A stretch of DNA of 64,000 nucleotides from the NCBI GenBank assembly GCA_030052745.1, contig JANBVO010000011.1, forward strand, positions 558,001-622,000, written 5' to 3'. Made by a program: the position numbers and the translations under genes. A model generated the notes under the pieces. The model searched no databases and was not told where the DNA came from. It saw nothing but the letters and a program-made list of their open reading frames with translations. This DNA is from Pleurostoma richardsiae (lineage: Eukaryota; Ascomycota; Sordariomycetes; Calosphaeriales; Pleurostomataceae). Positions 1 to 12,546 of the stretch are shown one piece after another; the stretch's first letter is position 1; each line of letters starts with the position of its first letter.

Positions 1-1984
1 TCCCGGTAGCACTGGGTGTGCCGGTAGTAACCTGGTACAAGAGTCCCCAGCTACGCAGCTTATACATTCGAATGCCGATCCTGATGCTGTGCGCCACCAT
101 CAATGGCTACGACGGCAGCCTCCTCAACGGCCTGCAGACCATGACCCAGTGGGAGTCTTGTACGTCTTCTGTCGTCCGTTACAATCTATACAGCAGCGCG
201 GGATGTGAAGCTTCTGACGGACTCCCAATAGATTTCGGCAACCCCAACAGCTCCACCATTGGCCTGTTCACCGCCATCGTTAACATTGGCGGATTCAGCG
301 CTCTCTTTTTCTGTAATCATCCTTCTAATTCCGTCATGAGACAGGCGTTTCCTCGCTGACCGACCGTTTCCACAACGTAGCCCCGTACATTGCAGATTTC
401 TTCGGCAGACGCATTGCAACGGCAATTGGCGTGGTGATCTTGATCGTCGGCGTCATTATTCAGTGTAAGCTGCTCATCTACCGCAGGAATAAATGGATAA
501 ACAGCACTGAACCTGGACACTAATGGGCGACAGCTGTGCCTCAAGTTGACAAGGGGATGTTTATTGGAGGCCGCTTCCTCGTCGGCTTTGGGTGAGGCTT
601 TTGCTCTTCCTCTCTCCTGACCTTTTACATCGGCCAGTTGCTGACAGAGACCCCTCTCCCTTGCAGATCTAACATCTCCATCGGCGCCGCCCCCCTACTG
701 ATCATGGAACTTGCATACCCGCAGCATCGCGGCCCGTTGACAACGCTCTACAACACGCTTTGGTACCTTGGGAGCATCATTGCAGCCTGGACAGTCTACG
801 GTACTATCAACTACGACGGCGAGAAGGCGTGGCGAGTCCCCGTAGGGTTACAAGCTCTGATGCCGACCCTACAGCTCATTGGCATCTTCACCCTTCCAGA
901 GAGTCCACGATGGCTATGCTCCAAGGACAAAGGCTCTGAAGCCATGGAGATTCTAGTAAAGGTTTGTCTCTTCCAGCAGGCTTTCCCCGCCCTTTTCCTT
1001 TCCCCCGAAGCTCTCCATACGAATCGAATGCAGAATATCCGTTGCTGACCGAATCATCACTTGCACACAGTACCATGCCAACGGCGATTCTACGGACCCT
1101 TTTGTTCACGCCGAGTTCGCCGAGATCCAGGAGACCATCCGGCTGGAGAAGGAAGCCTCAAGGCAGGGTTGGGACGTCTTCTTGCGGACTCGCGGCAACC
1201 GTCGCCGGCTGCTGCTGATCGTGCTGACGTCGTTCTTCAGCCAATGTTCGGGGAACGGGCTGGTGTCGTACTATCTACACGATATCCTCGCCTCGGTAGG
1301 AATAACCGACTCCACCGACCAATCACTGTTCAACGGCGGTCTGCAGATCTGGTCATTCCTGGTCGCTATCGCGTTCTCGGTCTTCCTGGTTGACAAGCTT
1401 GGTCGCAAGGCGCTGTTCATGATAGCAGCGGTGGGAATGCTGATCGTCTTCAGCGTTTGGACTGGGTGAGTACTTGCTACCAAGAGAACTCCACATGCAA
1501 GGTCTGCCATCCTGCTAACGCATACACCTCGCACGACAGCTGCTCGGCCGTGTATTCGCAGACGGGCAACAAGGCAGCCGGCAGAGCGGTGCTGGCTATG
1601 ATCTTCCTTTTCTACGGGGTCGCCGGGTTCGCCTGGCCGGGGTTGACGGTTGCGTACTGCTCCGAGATCCTCCCGTACAACATCCGGGCCAAGGGGCTCG
1701 CGCTATGCCTCGCCGTCACGGCGCTGTCCGGCGTTCTCAACCAATACGTCAACCCTATCGGACTGGCACATCTATCATGGAAGTTCTACTTCGTGTACAT
1801 TGTCATCCTGGTCATTGAAGTTGCCTGTGTCTGGTTTCTTTTCATCGAGACGAAGGGTCCTACGCTCGAGGAGATTACGCACTTTTTCGACAAAGAGGAT
1901 TTGCAACCCCTGGGAAAGAACTTAACGGACAATAAGCCTGCTGCAGGTGTGGAACAGGATGAACATGCAAAGGATCTGGAGTAG
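1..1984 (+). CDS. MFS sugar transporter (lactose-permease / hexose type), 5'-truncated
   Basis: A plasma-membrane sugar:proton symporter of the MFS sugar-porter family, truncated by the left window edge. Spliced exons are <1..159, 232..312, 381..464, 534..591, 667..961, 1071..1465 and 1540..1984; each junction keeps frame and restores family sequence. Visible hallmarks are the TM1 region INGYDGSLLNGLQ, FFGRR between TM2 and TM3, the RFLVGFG motif, PESPRWL at the end of the first six-helix bundle, and ETKGPTLEEI after TM12. The sequence resembles fungal lactose permease/cellodextrin-type porters rather than yeast HXT, so the substrate cannot be fixed. About 505 residues lie in the window and only the cytosolic N-terminus seems missing. 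The start codon is outside the window. Galactokinase is only 3 kb away, but I see no proof of a functional link. Confidence 0.93.
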
Positions 1985-3134
1985 CATTGCCCGGATGTTC
2001 CCTCAACGGGGGAGGAGAGCGTATGGCAATAGGCTGCAACATCCGAGGACACTAATTATGAAGGCAATTAATCATATTTATAAAATCAGACGTGGTACTC
2101 TTTGAAATTCCATGGTAATAGAGCATCAACCATCATCGGATTCGCTCTACAATCATTCCCAAAGTGGCTATCCTTATTGTGAACATAGTCACGCGAGATG
2201 TGTGCATCCCACAGCTTGCGCAAATACGCCGAACATCACCGAGCCAACTGGTATACAACAATGGTGTGCCTCACATGAGAGACCTGGAACAGCTACTGGC
2301 TATGGAAGGTCGAAATAGGGGAAAGAGACGCATGCTGTCCGGATAAGCAGACGCTTGGAACTGCGAACCATGGGACAATGGTACAACTCGAGACTTTGAG
2401 CAATGATAGTCCGTCATGAACATGGACGGCAAGAGAGGAGTGCACGAACAAGAACTACTGCACTCCAAGCCATGCTACCGGAAGAGAAATACTCATGATC
2501 TATCTGACTTTATATTAGAGAACTGAATAGATATAAGATCGCCATCCCATCAATCGGTCTTCCATATTATGCGGCTCTTGACACATGCGCCGTCCACAGG
2601 TCCCGAAATAGCTCTCTCTTTGTCAATCAGGACCAGAAATGAGCTGTCATGCTAATGAGGTAAGAGGGATCGGCAAGCGAATTCGATGTAGAGGCTCTGG
2701 GGACTCCCTACTCGGCCATGTAAGGTCTACCAGTGTCATGAATGTGGCGCGATGGGAGCTCTTGCACGGTGAAGTCGTTCTGAATCGATCCAAAGTCGGC
2801 ACCGTTTCATCACGTGATGGTCTAATGAACAGCCGTTACAGATTGACTGATGTCACAGATGCCGAGAGCTGTGGCCCACCCACAACCCACTTGCTCTCAA
2901 CGAGCTCGGCTGCTGCAAAAAAGGCACCTTGTGCTCCGTTCGATGGGCACAGGAGAGAGAGAGATACCGAGACACACGCCAACTTGGTCCGCTGAGGGCG
3001 AAGTGATGGATTATTGAGCTTCTCAGCACGCTTGCAATTAGTTATTCCCTGTCCATCCAGTCGTTCTTCTTCAGCAGCGCCACCATCGACACCATCCTCA
3101 CTCAACAACCAGCCTCGCCGGCCAGCCCGCAGCC
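1985..3134. other. Intergenic: transporter 3' end and RING-CH gene promoter
   Basis: Gene-free. AT-richer near 2080-2100 and 2500-2570, consistent with the transporter 3' region; a pyrimidine-rich stretch lies just upstream of the ATG at 3135. No coding pattern survives splice checking. Confidence 0.6.
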
Positions 3135-4792
3135 ATGGAGAACCAGGCGACCGAGCCGCCGGCCACTCCGCCGCCAGACTCACAAGCCCTCAGCTCTCCC
3201 GCCGCTCCTCCTGCTCCCGCCCCCTCGACCGGCGCGACGGACCCCTCCGACCCGAACCTCCGCAGCTGCTTCATCTGCCTGCAGACCTCGGCCGAGACCC
3301 CCGGCGCGACGTGGGTGAACGCCTGCCCCTGCACCCTCGAGGCCCACGAGGACTGCATGCTCAGCTGGGTCGCCGAGACCGAGGCCAGCCGCTCCACCAA
3401 GGGCCTGCGCTGCCCGGCCTGCAACGGGCGCATCCGCGTCATCGAGCCCTACGACCCCTTCGTGCGCCTGCGCGACCGCCTGCACCGCCGCTACAGCAAG
3501 GCCTCGCCCTGGGTCCTGTTCAGCATCGTCGCCACCTCCGCCACCGCCGGGTCCAGCTACTACGGCCTGATGGCCACCACGGCCTTCGCGGGGCCCACCG
3601 CCACGACCCGGTGGCTCGGCATCGCCCGCGCCGTCATCGAGCGGTCCGTCCAGGGCGTGCGCGTGCCGTGGTGGAGGTGGCACGCCGGGTGGGAGGTCGG
3701 CTTCAAGTTCTGGCTGCTGCACCTCATCGCCCCGGCACTGATGCTCAACAAGGCGCTGCCGTCTCTGGGGACCCTTCTCGCCATCCCGGCCTCTTTCGTG
3801 GTGAGTACCAACTGCCTATCTGAGCTGTTGGGTGCTAGTCTTCTGGGTGACTGACCAATTCTCGGCTACAGTACGGCGCCACCCTCGTAGCGAAAGACGA
3901 CATGCCCACCTGGCCGCCCTCCCCCGCCTGGGCCATGACCCTGATGCCCTACGTGAGCATGACCTACTCGAGCATGTACTACCAGCTCTTCGGCCCGCTC
4001 GAGAAGCGCCTCAACAGGGCCCTCCGGACCCGAACTCCGGCCGTCGAGGAAGCGGCCGTGCCGGCCCCGGGGCCGGGAGATGAGGCAGACGAAGATGACG
4101 ATGGGATGTTCGCCGCCGTTATTAGGATGGGAAACGCTCTCCTGGGCCTCTTTGGTGACAACGAGATAGTGATCGAGGCTGGAGTCAATGGCGAAGGCGA
4201 GCTGGATGTGGATATGCAGATGCGGGAGATTGGCCCTGAAGGTGGCCAAGTCGACGCCGCCGGTGAGGCCCAGCCTGGTCCGGAGGCGGCCGCCGTCCAG
4301 GGCGAGGAACATCAAGAAGGCAATGCAGAGGCGAATGCTGAGGATGGCGCAGCGCCTCCGCCGCCGGATATCGCATTACAGCCTGCAGCCGCAGAAGCCG
4401 CTGCCCCGGCCCAACAGCAGCTAGAGCCGGCGCCGGCCGAAGACAACCGACAGACGACGACATTCAGCGACCTCATCAACGGCGTCGTGTCGGCGCTGAC
4501 GTTCCCCTGGGTGTCGTGGGGCACGGGCGAGATATTGCACCGCACGCTCCCCAGGGCGTGGGTGACCCCGCCGGTGCAGAACGGGATCCGCAGGCCGCCG
4601 ACCGGCCTGCTCCAGCAGCGGTGGGGCAGGAGCCTGGCCGGAGCGTGCCTGTTCATCCTGCTGAAGGACGCGGTCAATCTGTACACGAAGTACAGGCGGG
4701 TCGAGGTGCGGAAGCACAGGCACATTAAGAATGTCGAGAGGCGGAGAGATGGGAAGGGGAGGCCGGCAGGCGTGTCCGGTTCGCCGGTGTAG
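3135..4792 (+). CDS. RING-CH (MARCH-like) membrane E3 ubiquitin ligase
   Basis: Two exons, 3135..3800 and 3872..4792 (intron 71 nt, phase 0), give 528 residues. Residues 45-96 form a C4HC3 RING-CH finger: C45-x2-C48, C64-x-C66, H71-x2-C74, C93-x2-C96. This is the spacing of MARCH/Doa10-type ligases, which take ubiquitin from an E2 and act on membrane substrates. Hydrophobic segments follow at about 118-145 and 195-222, with another near the C-terminus (LAGACLFILL), so it should be membrane-embedded; it resembles the MARCH5-like mitochondrial/ER group in fungi, but location is inferred. An acidic, Ala/Glu/Pro-rich loop of about 120 residues separates the helices. The gene converges on galactokinase. 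Confidence 0.88.
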
Positions 4793-5159
4793 TGCCGGCA
4801 TGCGTATTACTACGTTCACGTCCATTCTAGGATCTCCGGGTTTGGGTTTAAGCCTCTAGGCCTTTAGGGTACGGCTGCGGAAAGGACGGCTCGCTGTTAT
4901 AAGCGGGTGGCTATACGGCAACGGCTTAGACGTTAGATTATGGTATTCCCAACTCTATGGAACGGTCAAGACTACGGTAGTTTATGAATGCATACCCGCA
5001 CCTCTGCGATGGCTACAACAAATACTACGCGTTCAAATGCCTCTTGTCATGCACAAGCCGTCGTGGTTAGAGACGGATATGATGAATATGCCATAACAAC
5101 AATGCTTCGCACGCCGAGATTTTTTATTATTGATATTTGAGCTCTAATATGAAGTCAGC
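4793..5159. other. Convergent 3' intergenic region
   Basis: Lies between two convergent genes. It contains an AT-rich run around 5119-5150 that could serve the 3' end of galactokinase on the minus strand. Nothing else is seen. Confidence 0.5.
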
Positions 5160-6812
5160 TCACAGCAGCTTGCCCCCTTCGACGACAAGCACCCTGCTCC
5201 CGCTCCCGGGCCTGCTCTCCACGACCGCGCCCTCGCGCTGCTCCTCCGTCAGGTCCAGCTTGCTGTAGTACTCCCTCTCCCACGCCTCCCTGACCGCGGC
5301 CACCCGGTCCGCCGCGACCAGGTGCACGCTGCACCCGCCCCACCCGGCCCCGGTCAGCCTGCTCCCGTAGCTGCCCGCGTCCCGCGCGATGCCGCACAGC
5401 GCGTCCAGCTCCGGGCAGCTGCACTCGTAGGCGTCGCGGCACGAGTCCTGCGTCTCGTTCATGAGCGCGCCCAGCGCCTCGTTGAACTCGGTCGTGTCGG
5501 CGTCCACGCCCGGGTCGTCGCCCGCCTGCGCGTCCTCCAGCAGCGCCAGGAAGCGCAGCACCCGCAGCGCCTCGCCGAACACGTGCAGCGCCCGCTGCCG
5601 CAGCTTGAAGCGCTCGGCGCGCACGGGGAACCGCGACGTGAAGCGCGCCTCCAGGTCCGCGACCGAGGTGCCCAGCGCGGCGGCGATCTCCTCGCGCGTG
5701 TAGCCCTCCTCCTTGGTGAGGGTCTTGCGCGTCAAGGACAGCAGGTCCTGCAGCTGCTCGGGGAGGGTCCTGCGCGAGGCGCCGGCGTGTTCCTGCAGGG
5801 CGAAGTAGGTTTCGTGGAAGCCGTGCAGGCTGACGCCTAGGGAGGAGGCGTCGGCGGGGAGCTGGGTGCCGGGCGGGTTGAGCACGGCGTTGAGGTAGGC
5901 GGCGGCGAGGGTGCACTCGACGACGCGCAGGTTGTAGTGGATCGGGCCCGTCACCTGCTTGTCGGCGACGACGAAGGACTGCGCGATCAGGAAGCACAGC
6001 TCCGGGTTGGTCTGGGGGAAGAAGACGGGACGGGAGGTCAGCCGCGGCGCGAAGGAGACGAAGAGCGCGGAGCCGCGTTCCGAGAGGACAGAGGCGGACT
6101 GGTCCATTCTGGTTTTGACGTATGTTAGTAGGGAGTTCCAAGCACACAAGAACATTAATTGAGCTGGTCTGGACACTTACCCTCCTGAGTTGACGCCGAC
6201 AGCCCTTTCGCTGACGATAGCCAGCTCAGTCAGCTCCGTCTTGTCCACCTCCTTCTCGCCGTTGGCGATCATGACCGCAAGGGCGCTCGCTGTCGTGAAG
6301 GCGGCGCTGGAGCTCAGGCCTCCACCGGCGGGCACGGTGCCGTCCATGAGGACCTGCATGCTCCTAGGCCGGAAGTCAGCGCCATGCTTCTTGCGCAGCA
6401 GCTCGAGAGCGCCGCGCAGGCCCGACTTGAAGTAGTTCGTCCACTCGTGCACCGTGGCGTCGATCTCGACGGCGTCGAAGGGGATGTCGAAGTCGTGCGC
6501 GGCGAACTTGTCGCCCTGGACGTTGGCGATCTGGATGCGGTAGGTGCCGCCGGTGGCAGGCTCGACGTCGGTGGACACGGCGATCAGCACGTCAGCAGTG
6601 ATGGCCATGGGCAGCACCGAGTACAGCGAGTAGTCGATGTGCTCGCCGATGATGTTCACGCGGCCCGGCGACCGCGACACGAACTGCGGCGCATGGCCGT
6701 AGCGGTGCTTGAAGGAGGAGAGGAGGTGCTGCCACCTCGTCCTCTGGGATTCGAGGGCATCTTCGGTGTAGATCTCGTCGAGGGCACGGGCAATTGGGAC
6801 CGAGTTGGCCAT
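5160..6812 (-). CDS. GAL1: Galactokinase
   Basis: Catalyses ATP-dependent phosphorylation of galactose to galactose-1-phosphate, the first committed step of the cytosolic Leloir pathway. Minus-strand exons are 6181..6812 and 5160..6108, with a 72-nt intron splitting the Gly codon in the canonical VGVNSGGMDQSASV segment. The protein is 526 residues, the normal fungal length. GHMP-kinase motifs are complete: the galactokinase signature GRVNIIGEHIDY at residues 50-61, the ATP loop GTVPAGGGLSSSAAF near 160-172, and motif 3 LTGAGWGGC near the C-terminus. The start is the first in-frame ATG and leaves a short N-terminus like that of the yeast enzyme. No GAL7 or GAL10 homologue is nearby, as is usual for Pezizomycotina. 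The transcribed leader is strongly purine-rich. Confidence 0.97.
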
Positions 6813-7890
6813 TTTTCCTTTTCTTACTCTCCTCTTTTACTTCTATTTTCTTCCTCTTCTTGCTCTCTGCTTCTTCTCGGATTACACCCCCGGGTTTCTC
6901 GGGGCACAAAGGCCAGGTTGGTTGTCGCTGCTCTAGAAGCTGCTGCCCCGCAATCGATGTGTGTTGGTGCCCCGCACTGGCGATGGATGTGATGCTATGC
7001 GCTCCAACCAGATCGTCAGGGTGGGAATCTCAAGTGTCAGTCTCCAATTGACTATGAGCTTGTGTCAGGAAGTACAGGCTGGAGATGCTGTAGTTCGTGA
7101 ACTGGAGGACGAGTAGGAAGAGGAGAAGGAGGAGAGGACGGAGAGGAAGACAGAAGGAATGGTGGAGGGTGTTATACGGGGTATTAGCTAGACAGACAGA
7201 CGGACACAGGCTCAGGTGCTTCCCCAGTTCTGCGACGGAATAGGATGTGACGTCCGTCCCCCGATGGTGTCCAGCTGTGTGCCCTGGCACTGGCGTCTCT
7301 TACTAAAGTCCCGCCGACGAATTGGCCGCCCCATCCGTTGGAGGCGCCGTCGGCTGTTCCGCTGCCGTGGAGCGCAGCTCGGGGATCTCGGGAGCGACCA
7401 CTCCCGCCCCAAGGCCCCATTAGGCCAGGTCCCATGATGCGCTTCTTTTTCCGGAGAGCGTGGCTGCTGTGCAAAAGAGGTTGTTGGCTGAGGCTCTCTT
7501 GTCTAGTGTGCCGTGACCCTAGTCGATCGATGGTCAAAGATGCTGAAGGGGAAGAGTTCTAGAAGGGAGACCGTAGGACGACATCACGCGAGCCCTGATT
7601 CAGTTTTTGCGGGCGCGAAACGTGCCGAGCAGCCGACCAACTCCAGCATCCGTTATTAGTGAGCCGTTGAAACTCAACAGTAAGCTGCCATTAGGATGCC
7701 AAAGTGTAATCTACTGTACCTATGGATCCTCTTCAGCACCTCTAAAGTCCCTGAATCTATACATTGGTATCATGGAGGCTGTTGCCATTGCGCAGATGAA
7801 AGCCCGTACGCCATTGTATGCTGCCTCTATCCCTGTGCTTCCCCTGAAGCATAGGGTTTGCAAAATTGAAGTCGGCGAACACGACATCGT
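6813..7890. other. Galactokinase promoter / Rsa4 3' region with purine-pyrimidine tracts
   Basis: Contains two strand-asymmetric tracts. On the plus strand 6812-6882 is T/C-rich, so the galactokinase leader is purine-rich. On the plus strand 7080-7165 is G/A-rich, so the minus strand is CT-rich, which fits a fungal core promoter and transcription start. No gene is evident. Confidence 0.5.
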
Positions 7891-9843
7891 CTAGTTGCGC
7901 CACGTCCTCACCGCTTTATCCTTCCCACCACTACAGACAAGAGTGCCATCCGGACTCCAGTCCACGGTGTAGACTTCGTCCTGATGGCCCGGGAGGTCGC
8001 GGGCCAGTTTTCCCTCTCGGACCTTCCAGATTTTTAGCGTTGTGTCTTTAGAGCCCGTAACGAGATGTCGCGAATCTGCTGAGAATGCGCACTGGTAGAC
8101 CGGCGCAACGTCTGGGATAGGAAGCACATGTTAGCCCTCTAGGAGCAGGACCCGACAGCCAAGAGAATTGATTTTGGGTGGAAACTTACGTCCAAGGAGT
8201 TTGTGTATGAACTTGCCGTCCACTGCACTCCAGATGCGCGCATGGTTGTCCCATCCAGCACTGGCGATGAAGTCTCCAGACGGCGAGAAGGACACGTGCG
8301 AAATGGGCTTGCCATGCCCGAGCAACTGAGCAACCGGCTTGGTACCATTGTTTATGGGATCCCACAGTATCAACGTCCCGTCTTCGCTCGCCGAAGCCAG
8401 CCTTTCGACCTTTCCCGAGGCTTCAAAGCGTTTCTTCGCCTTGGCCTTCTTTTCCGCGTCAGTGGCGGGTACGTCTTTCGTGTGGTCGAAGAACCCCGTT
8501 CGGAGGGCGAATTCGCTCGATAGGGCAATGTGGTTGACCCAATGCTTATGCCCCTTGCTAAAAGGCCACTGTGTCAGCAGCTAAAGAGAACAGAAAGGGG
8601 ACGCTGGCTCGCGAGATAAGGATCTGTTCGCCGGACAGAGGGAAGCCAACTCACAGTTCATGAATGAGCGTGCCATTTGACGCGTTCCAACATCGGATGG
8701 TCTTGTCACGAGCGCCAGTGTAGATCATTCCAGAGCCCTTGGCTCCCCCAGCACCCCATTTCACGCAGTTGACGCTACCCTTGTGACCGCTGAGGACGAA
8801 ATCAGTTCGCCCTGTCCTGACGTTCCATATCCTCGCTGTGGAGTCTCTGCTTGCACTGACAATCCGTAATGTATCGCCGTCCCTAAGGTGGTATGGTTCC
8901 CAGGCAGCCATCAAGACGTAGTCTTTATGGCCCCGCAGTTCCTGGTTGAACTGCTTCCCCGTCTTGGGATCCCAGATGCGGAGCGTACGATCCGTTGAGC
9001 AGGTCGCAAGCATCTCCCCATCCGGGCTCCAACGTATGTCGAGAACCCAACCTGTGTGGCCCTTCAGCGTGACCTTGGGCGTTCCCGTGTCCGTATCCCA
9101 AATCCTAGCGGTGCCATCGCCGCTCCCGGTGGCCAATATGCTGCCTGTTCTAGGGGAGAACTGTGACGTGAGGATCGGCTGCCCGTGGCCCTTAATCTGA
9201 TGTGCCAGCCGCGAAGCGACCTGAACCTGGAAAACCGCCTGCGGCTCGGCGTGAAGCGATATGACAGTTTCCTGCGGGCTGATGTTGTTCTTTCGGAAGA
9301 ACTCTAGGAGGTTTGACGGATACTGCACTCGCTCGTTCTGTGCGTTGTAGAGGTGGAATCGGTATGGGATGAAGTCTTCGCGATCGCGGCCCTGGCAATA
9401 GTTGGTAAGTACTCTGGTTGTGTTGATCATCTTCATAACGGTCTTTCCCCGCCGACCAAAGGAACAAGCAGCGTCATTCTCATTTAAGCAGTTATTCAGA
9501 ACATCTCTGCTCGACGAACACGGCTAGCTTGCCAGACGGTAACCTGAATCCTGTCTCGCACTCAGGCATGTAGAAGAAGCAGGCACGACACCCTCGTACG
9601 AGGTAAACGAGAGCAGCAACTCACCAGAAGCGTGTTGAAGAGCAGAGAGACGTTCTTCTCGTCTGCATCTGCCAAGGGTATCTCGACTGAGTCCGTCTGC
9701 TTCCCATCGCCGTCGACAAACCGCACGGTGAACGACCCGGCGTTCTCGCTCGGCACTATCGCAGTCACATCTTGCTGGACTTGGGTGACGAGAGCAGCCT
9801 CTCTCTTCTGCCTCTTTGACGGAGGTGGCGGCACAGTAGACAT
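7891..9843 (-). CDS. RSA4: 60S ribosome assembly factor Rsa4 / Notchless, WD40 protein
   Basis: Nuclear WD40 protein that docks on pre-60S particles and is pulled by the Rea1/Midasin AAA ATPase to drive maturation. Four minus-strand exons, 9625..9843, 8655..9391, 8190..8557 and 7891..8111, give 514 residues, matching the family. The N-terminal NLE domain (SFTVRFVDGDG, VEIPLADADEKNVSLLFNTLL) is cut by a 233-nt intron, then continues GRDREDFIPYRF. Eight WD40 blades follow, with clear GH...WD dipeptides such as ILATGSGDGTARIWD, LATCSTDRTLRIWD, IVSASRDSTARIWN, IASAGWDNHARIW and LVTGSKDTTLKIWK, ending VCSGGKDKAVRTWRN. All junction phases agree. Confidence 0.96.
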
Positions 9844-11458
9844 CGTAAGGACCGGCAGTGCACCGTGTCTTGTATGCCTGAAGGGAAAGAAGCCCGAAGT
9901 GTGATGCGATGCGACTGATCCCGGCGGGGCAGATACTCGACTTGGGACTTTTTTTTTCTTCGATACCCCAGACGGAGGGGTCGTCCAGCTCGACTTTATT
10001 GTGGGGCCGCCAAGAGATCGGACAGGGGTCGAGGTACGTACCTATCGTACCTACCGCAGTAGGTACAGTACCTTACTTCAGCATTTTACATCATGTCACG
10101 TGCTCGCTCGTCTGAAGGCGCCCAGCCCCCTATCTGGCTACCAAGGTGTTCACTGTAAGGCGGTTTAATCTCCTGTCATACACAGTTAACAAGTCAAGAT
10201 GCTGTCGATAGGCGGTAACTCCTCATAAGGACCTACGCTGTTGCAATCGCTGCGTGTCCTAGGCGCTGCACTGGCAGCCTGGACAGGCAGGGCCAGCTCG
10301 CGACGACGGACGATGTAGCCAGCATGGAGAGCAGTTGAGGACATCCAGGGAGCTAGCCTTCCTATACAAACGCTCGAGAAGACAGTATACCGGTTGTCCT
10401 GACGTGCTTCTTTTGCCATGGCACCATCACAATTACTGCTCGCATCCACCTGAAGCCCGGCTGAAGTAACATGAACTGCAACCATAACGTCGGCATACAT
10501 GGAGATGTCGCATGGGCCTCCTTACGGGCTCCGTGCTCTTGCTTTCAAAATGATTGCTAATTCCCGAGATGAGCTGTCGCTGCTCTTCCGGAGCCGCTTG
10601 ACATCAACAACGGATTGGCGGAGAAGAGCCCCAAGGGATCTCTGCAATTTTGGCGGCTTTCCATGAAGGACAGGGCCTTTTCATCGAGAACATGGCATGC
10701 TTCCCCGACTTGCGGTTGGATTTCTCCAAACCATGTTGCCTGGCACATTCTTGGCTCGGAAGAAGGTTTCTAGGGACGAAACCTGCACACCGGTGTCATG
10801 GCAACAGGTCTCTTTTCCTGAACTCTTGGCTTTGTGAAGGCGCATAACCGAGCCTGAGCGTAGGCCACGGTCTCAGTGTCAATTCAGCCATATTGTCGTG
10901 CATTACTGAAGATCCCCGTTCCGATAGCAGCCTCCAACAGCCGAGTCTTCGCTCCACCTGCCGTCGGTGTCCATAGCATTCTGCGATGTGCACAGTTGGC
11001 CTATGCGGATGAGTGCCATTCGAAGGCACCAAATTCGAGATGTCAGCCGAATTGCGCCCTGCGGACAGCTGGTCAGGGCAACGTAGCCGCGGAGTGTTGA
11101 GGAGATGCCGCAACCATCATTGACTCCTTCCAGAGCAAAGTTCCCCTCAGCCTCTGTGCCACAATCTCTTCTCGGGCCGGAGCTCCTCTCCGGTTCCTCA
11201 CAGGTAAGCCGGTACCTCGCCCCGATCCGTCATCCGGCCACGGAGGTGCGGAGACGAGCCGGAACGGTGCCGGCAGCAGCTCGTCACACATGCCCTGTGT
11301 TGTCCGGTGAAAGGAATCACTATGTTCTCCTCTGAAAACAGGAATAAGGCGGTCAAAGCTTCACGCTGACTCGCTGTCTCGATGCCTTCTTTCATCCTGA
11401 GCAGCAGGAACTGTCCTCCCCTCCATCCTGCTGCACCAACTTGTCATCTTCTCCGCCC
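9844..11458. other. Divergent intergenic region with short inverted repeat
   Basis: Separates the divergently transcribed RSA4 and the hypothetical gene at 11459. It holds a T9 run near 9951 and a GTACCT-rich patch at 10032-10074 with a perfect 8-bp inverted repeat. No coding signal holds up in any frame. Confidence 0.5.
10047..10066. repeat. Perfect 8-bp inverted repeat, GTACCTAC
   Basis: The arms GTACCTAC and GTAGGTAC flank the loop CGCA. It sits about 200 bp upstream of the RSA4 start, inside a patch with several further GTACCT-like words. It could be a regulatory palindrome or a relic of simple-sequence growth. Confidence 0.55.
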
Positions 11459-12172
11459 ATGTCCCCCACCCGCCCCAGATCACCACCATCAGCTTCTGCT
11501 CCCCATTGCAGCTCCAACGGTCCGCATACTAGCACCAGCAAGATGGATAAAAAAGGTGTTCAGCTCAAAGTCGGCAGCCTGTACATCATGCTCACCATCC
11601 CGGCGTCAGCTCTAGTTGACCCCAAGGCATCCAGCAGCAACGCGCTGTCGGCACGCTTCCACGCTTTTTGCGACATCACAATTCCTGAGCGGCGAGGAGC
11701 CAAGCACCTCTTCGAAGAACTCCTATACTGGGACATCTATATCCACAAGAGCGAGACGGGCGGTGGTACCGTCTATCGGGTCAGCAAATATGACAACAAG
11801 CAGACAGCGACGACAGAGATGCAACTCGATGTCCGTGAGGTCGAGAATGTCCGCGACCTCTCACATGTGATTGGCCTAGCCAAGGTTGTCCATCTCGCGC
11901 CGACCTTGGTGCCCGCCGTCGACGAGGTCATCCGCCTTCAGAAGGATTGGTCCAAGGGGGCTTGCAACTCGTGCGTATGGACGTTCACTCTCTTGAACAT
12001 CTTGGACATGGCAGTAAACGGAGAGCCCAACGAAGGAGCAACCTTGTCTCTCGACCTTTACAAGGACTTCATCCTGAACTGGGTCTGTCGGGAGTTGGAC
12101 GGGGCGCTGGCGTGCCGGAAGCCCCGACCCATTGCGATTCTCAGCTTCACGGAATGGACCATGCAAGATTGA
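11459..12172 (+). CDS. Hypothetical protein, unspliced
   Basis: An open frame of 237 residues from the first ATG at 11459; a second plausible start lies at 11543 (MDKKGVQLKVG), after a Ser/Pro-rich low-complexity leader. I do not recognise the family with certainty. The core has a regular alternation of predicted strands, an aromatic patch (LLYWDIYIHKS), an EVENVRDLSHVIGLAKV segment and a Cys pair (ACNSCVWTF) followed by a hydrophobic helix. This order loosely recalls small secreted or cytosolic fungal proteins of unknown function that have a conserved W and a distal C-x-W, but that is impression only. There is no signal peptide or transmembrane segment. It is the upstream neighbour of the metallothionein. 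Confidence 0.6.
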   Translation: MSPTRPRSPPSASAPHCSSNGPHTSTSKMDKKGVQLKVGSLYIMLTIPASALVDPKASSSNALSARFHAFCDITIPERRGAKHLFEELLYWDIYIHKSETGGGTVYRVSKYDNKQTATTEMQLDVREVENVRDLSHVIGLAKVVHLAPTLVPAVDEVIRLQKDWSKGACNSCVWTFTLLNILDMAVNGEPNEGATLSLDLYKDFILNWVCRELDGALACRKPRPIAILSFTEWTMQD

Positions 12173-12546
12173 AGCGGACGAGGCCGGGAGCGGTCCACAG
12201 GTCAGTGTCTGGGCACACGCTTAGGCCCGCGCGGCTTGGAACTACCCAAACCTTAGTGTGTTCAACCACATGACTGACAAACTGTCAGACTGGATTGCCT
12301 GTGAAGAGACAAACAAGGTTTCCTCGGTGCCTGCTCCGCCCAACTGAGCAGCAGTCAACCACACAGCAAGGTTCGTACACGCTCCACCCGGCGGCAATCC
12401 AGGGTCCAATGCCTCCCTCGCTTGAAGATAACGTGGCCATACGGCTGTAACAGCCTGAAGCCTCCGCGCGCCGTCGCCCCCACCCAGCAACGTCATGTGG
12501 TACTGTCTGGCTAATGCATGGGCCACAGGGGGGATCCAGGTTGGGG

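Noticed and set aside
3014-3823. 269-codon Arg/Pro/His-rich frame over the RING-CH gene
   Set aside because: Out-of-frame shadow; the RING-CH Cys/His ligands are in the frame starting at 3135.
5155-6147. Second long minus-strand frame (330 codons) over galactokinase exon 2
   Set aside because: Arg/Ala/Gly-rich shadow of the galactokinase frame; galactokinase motifs lie only in the other frame.
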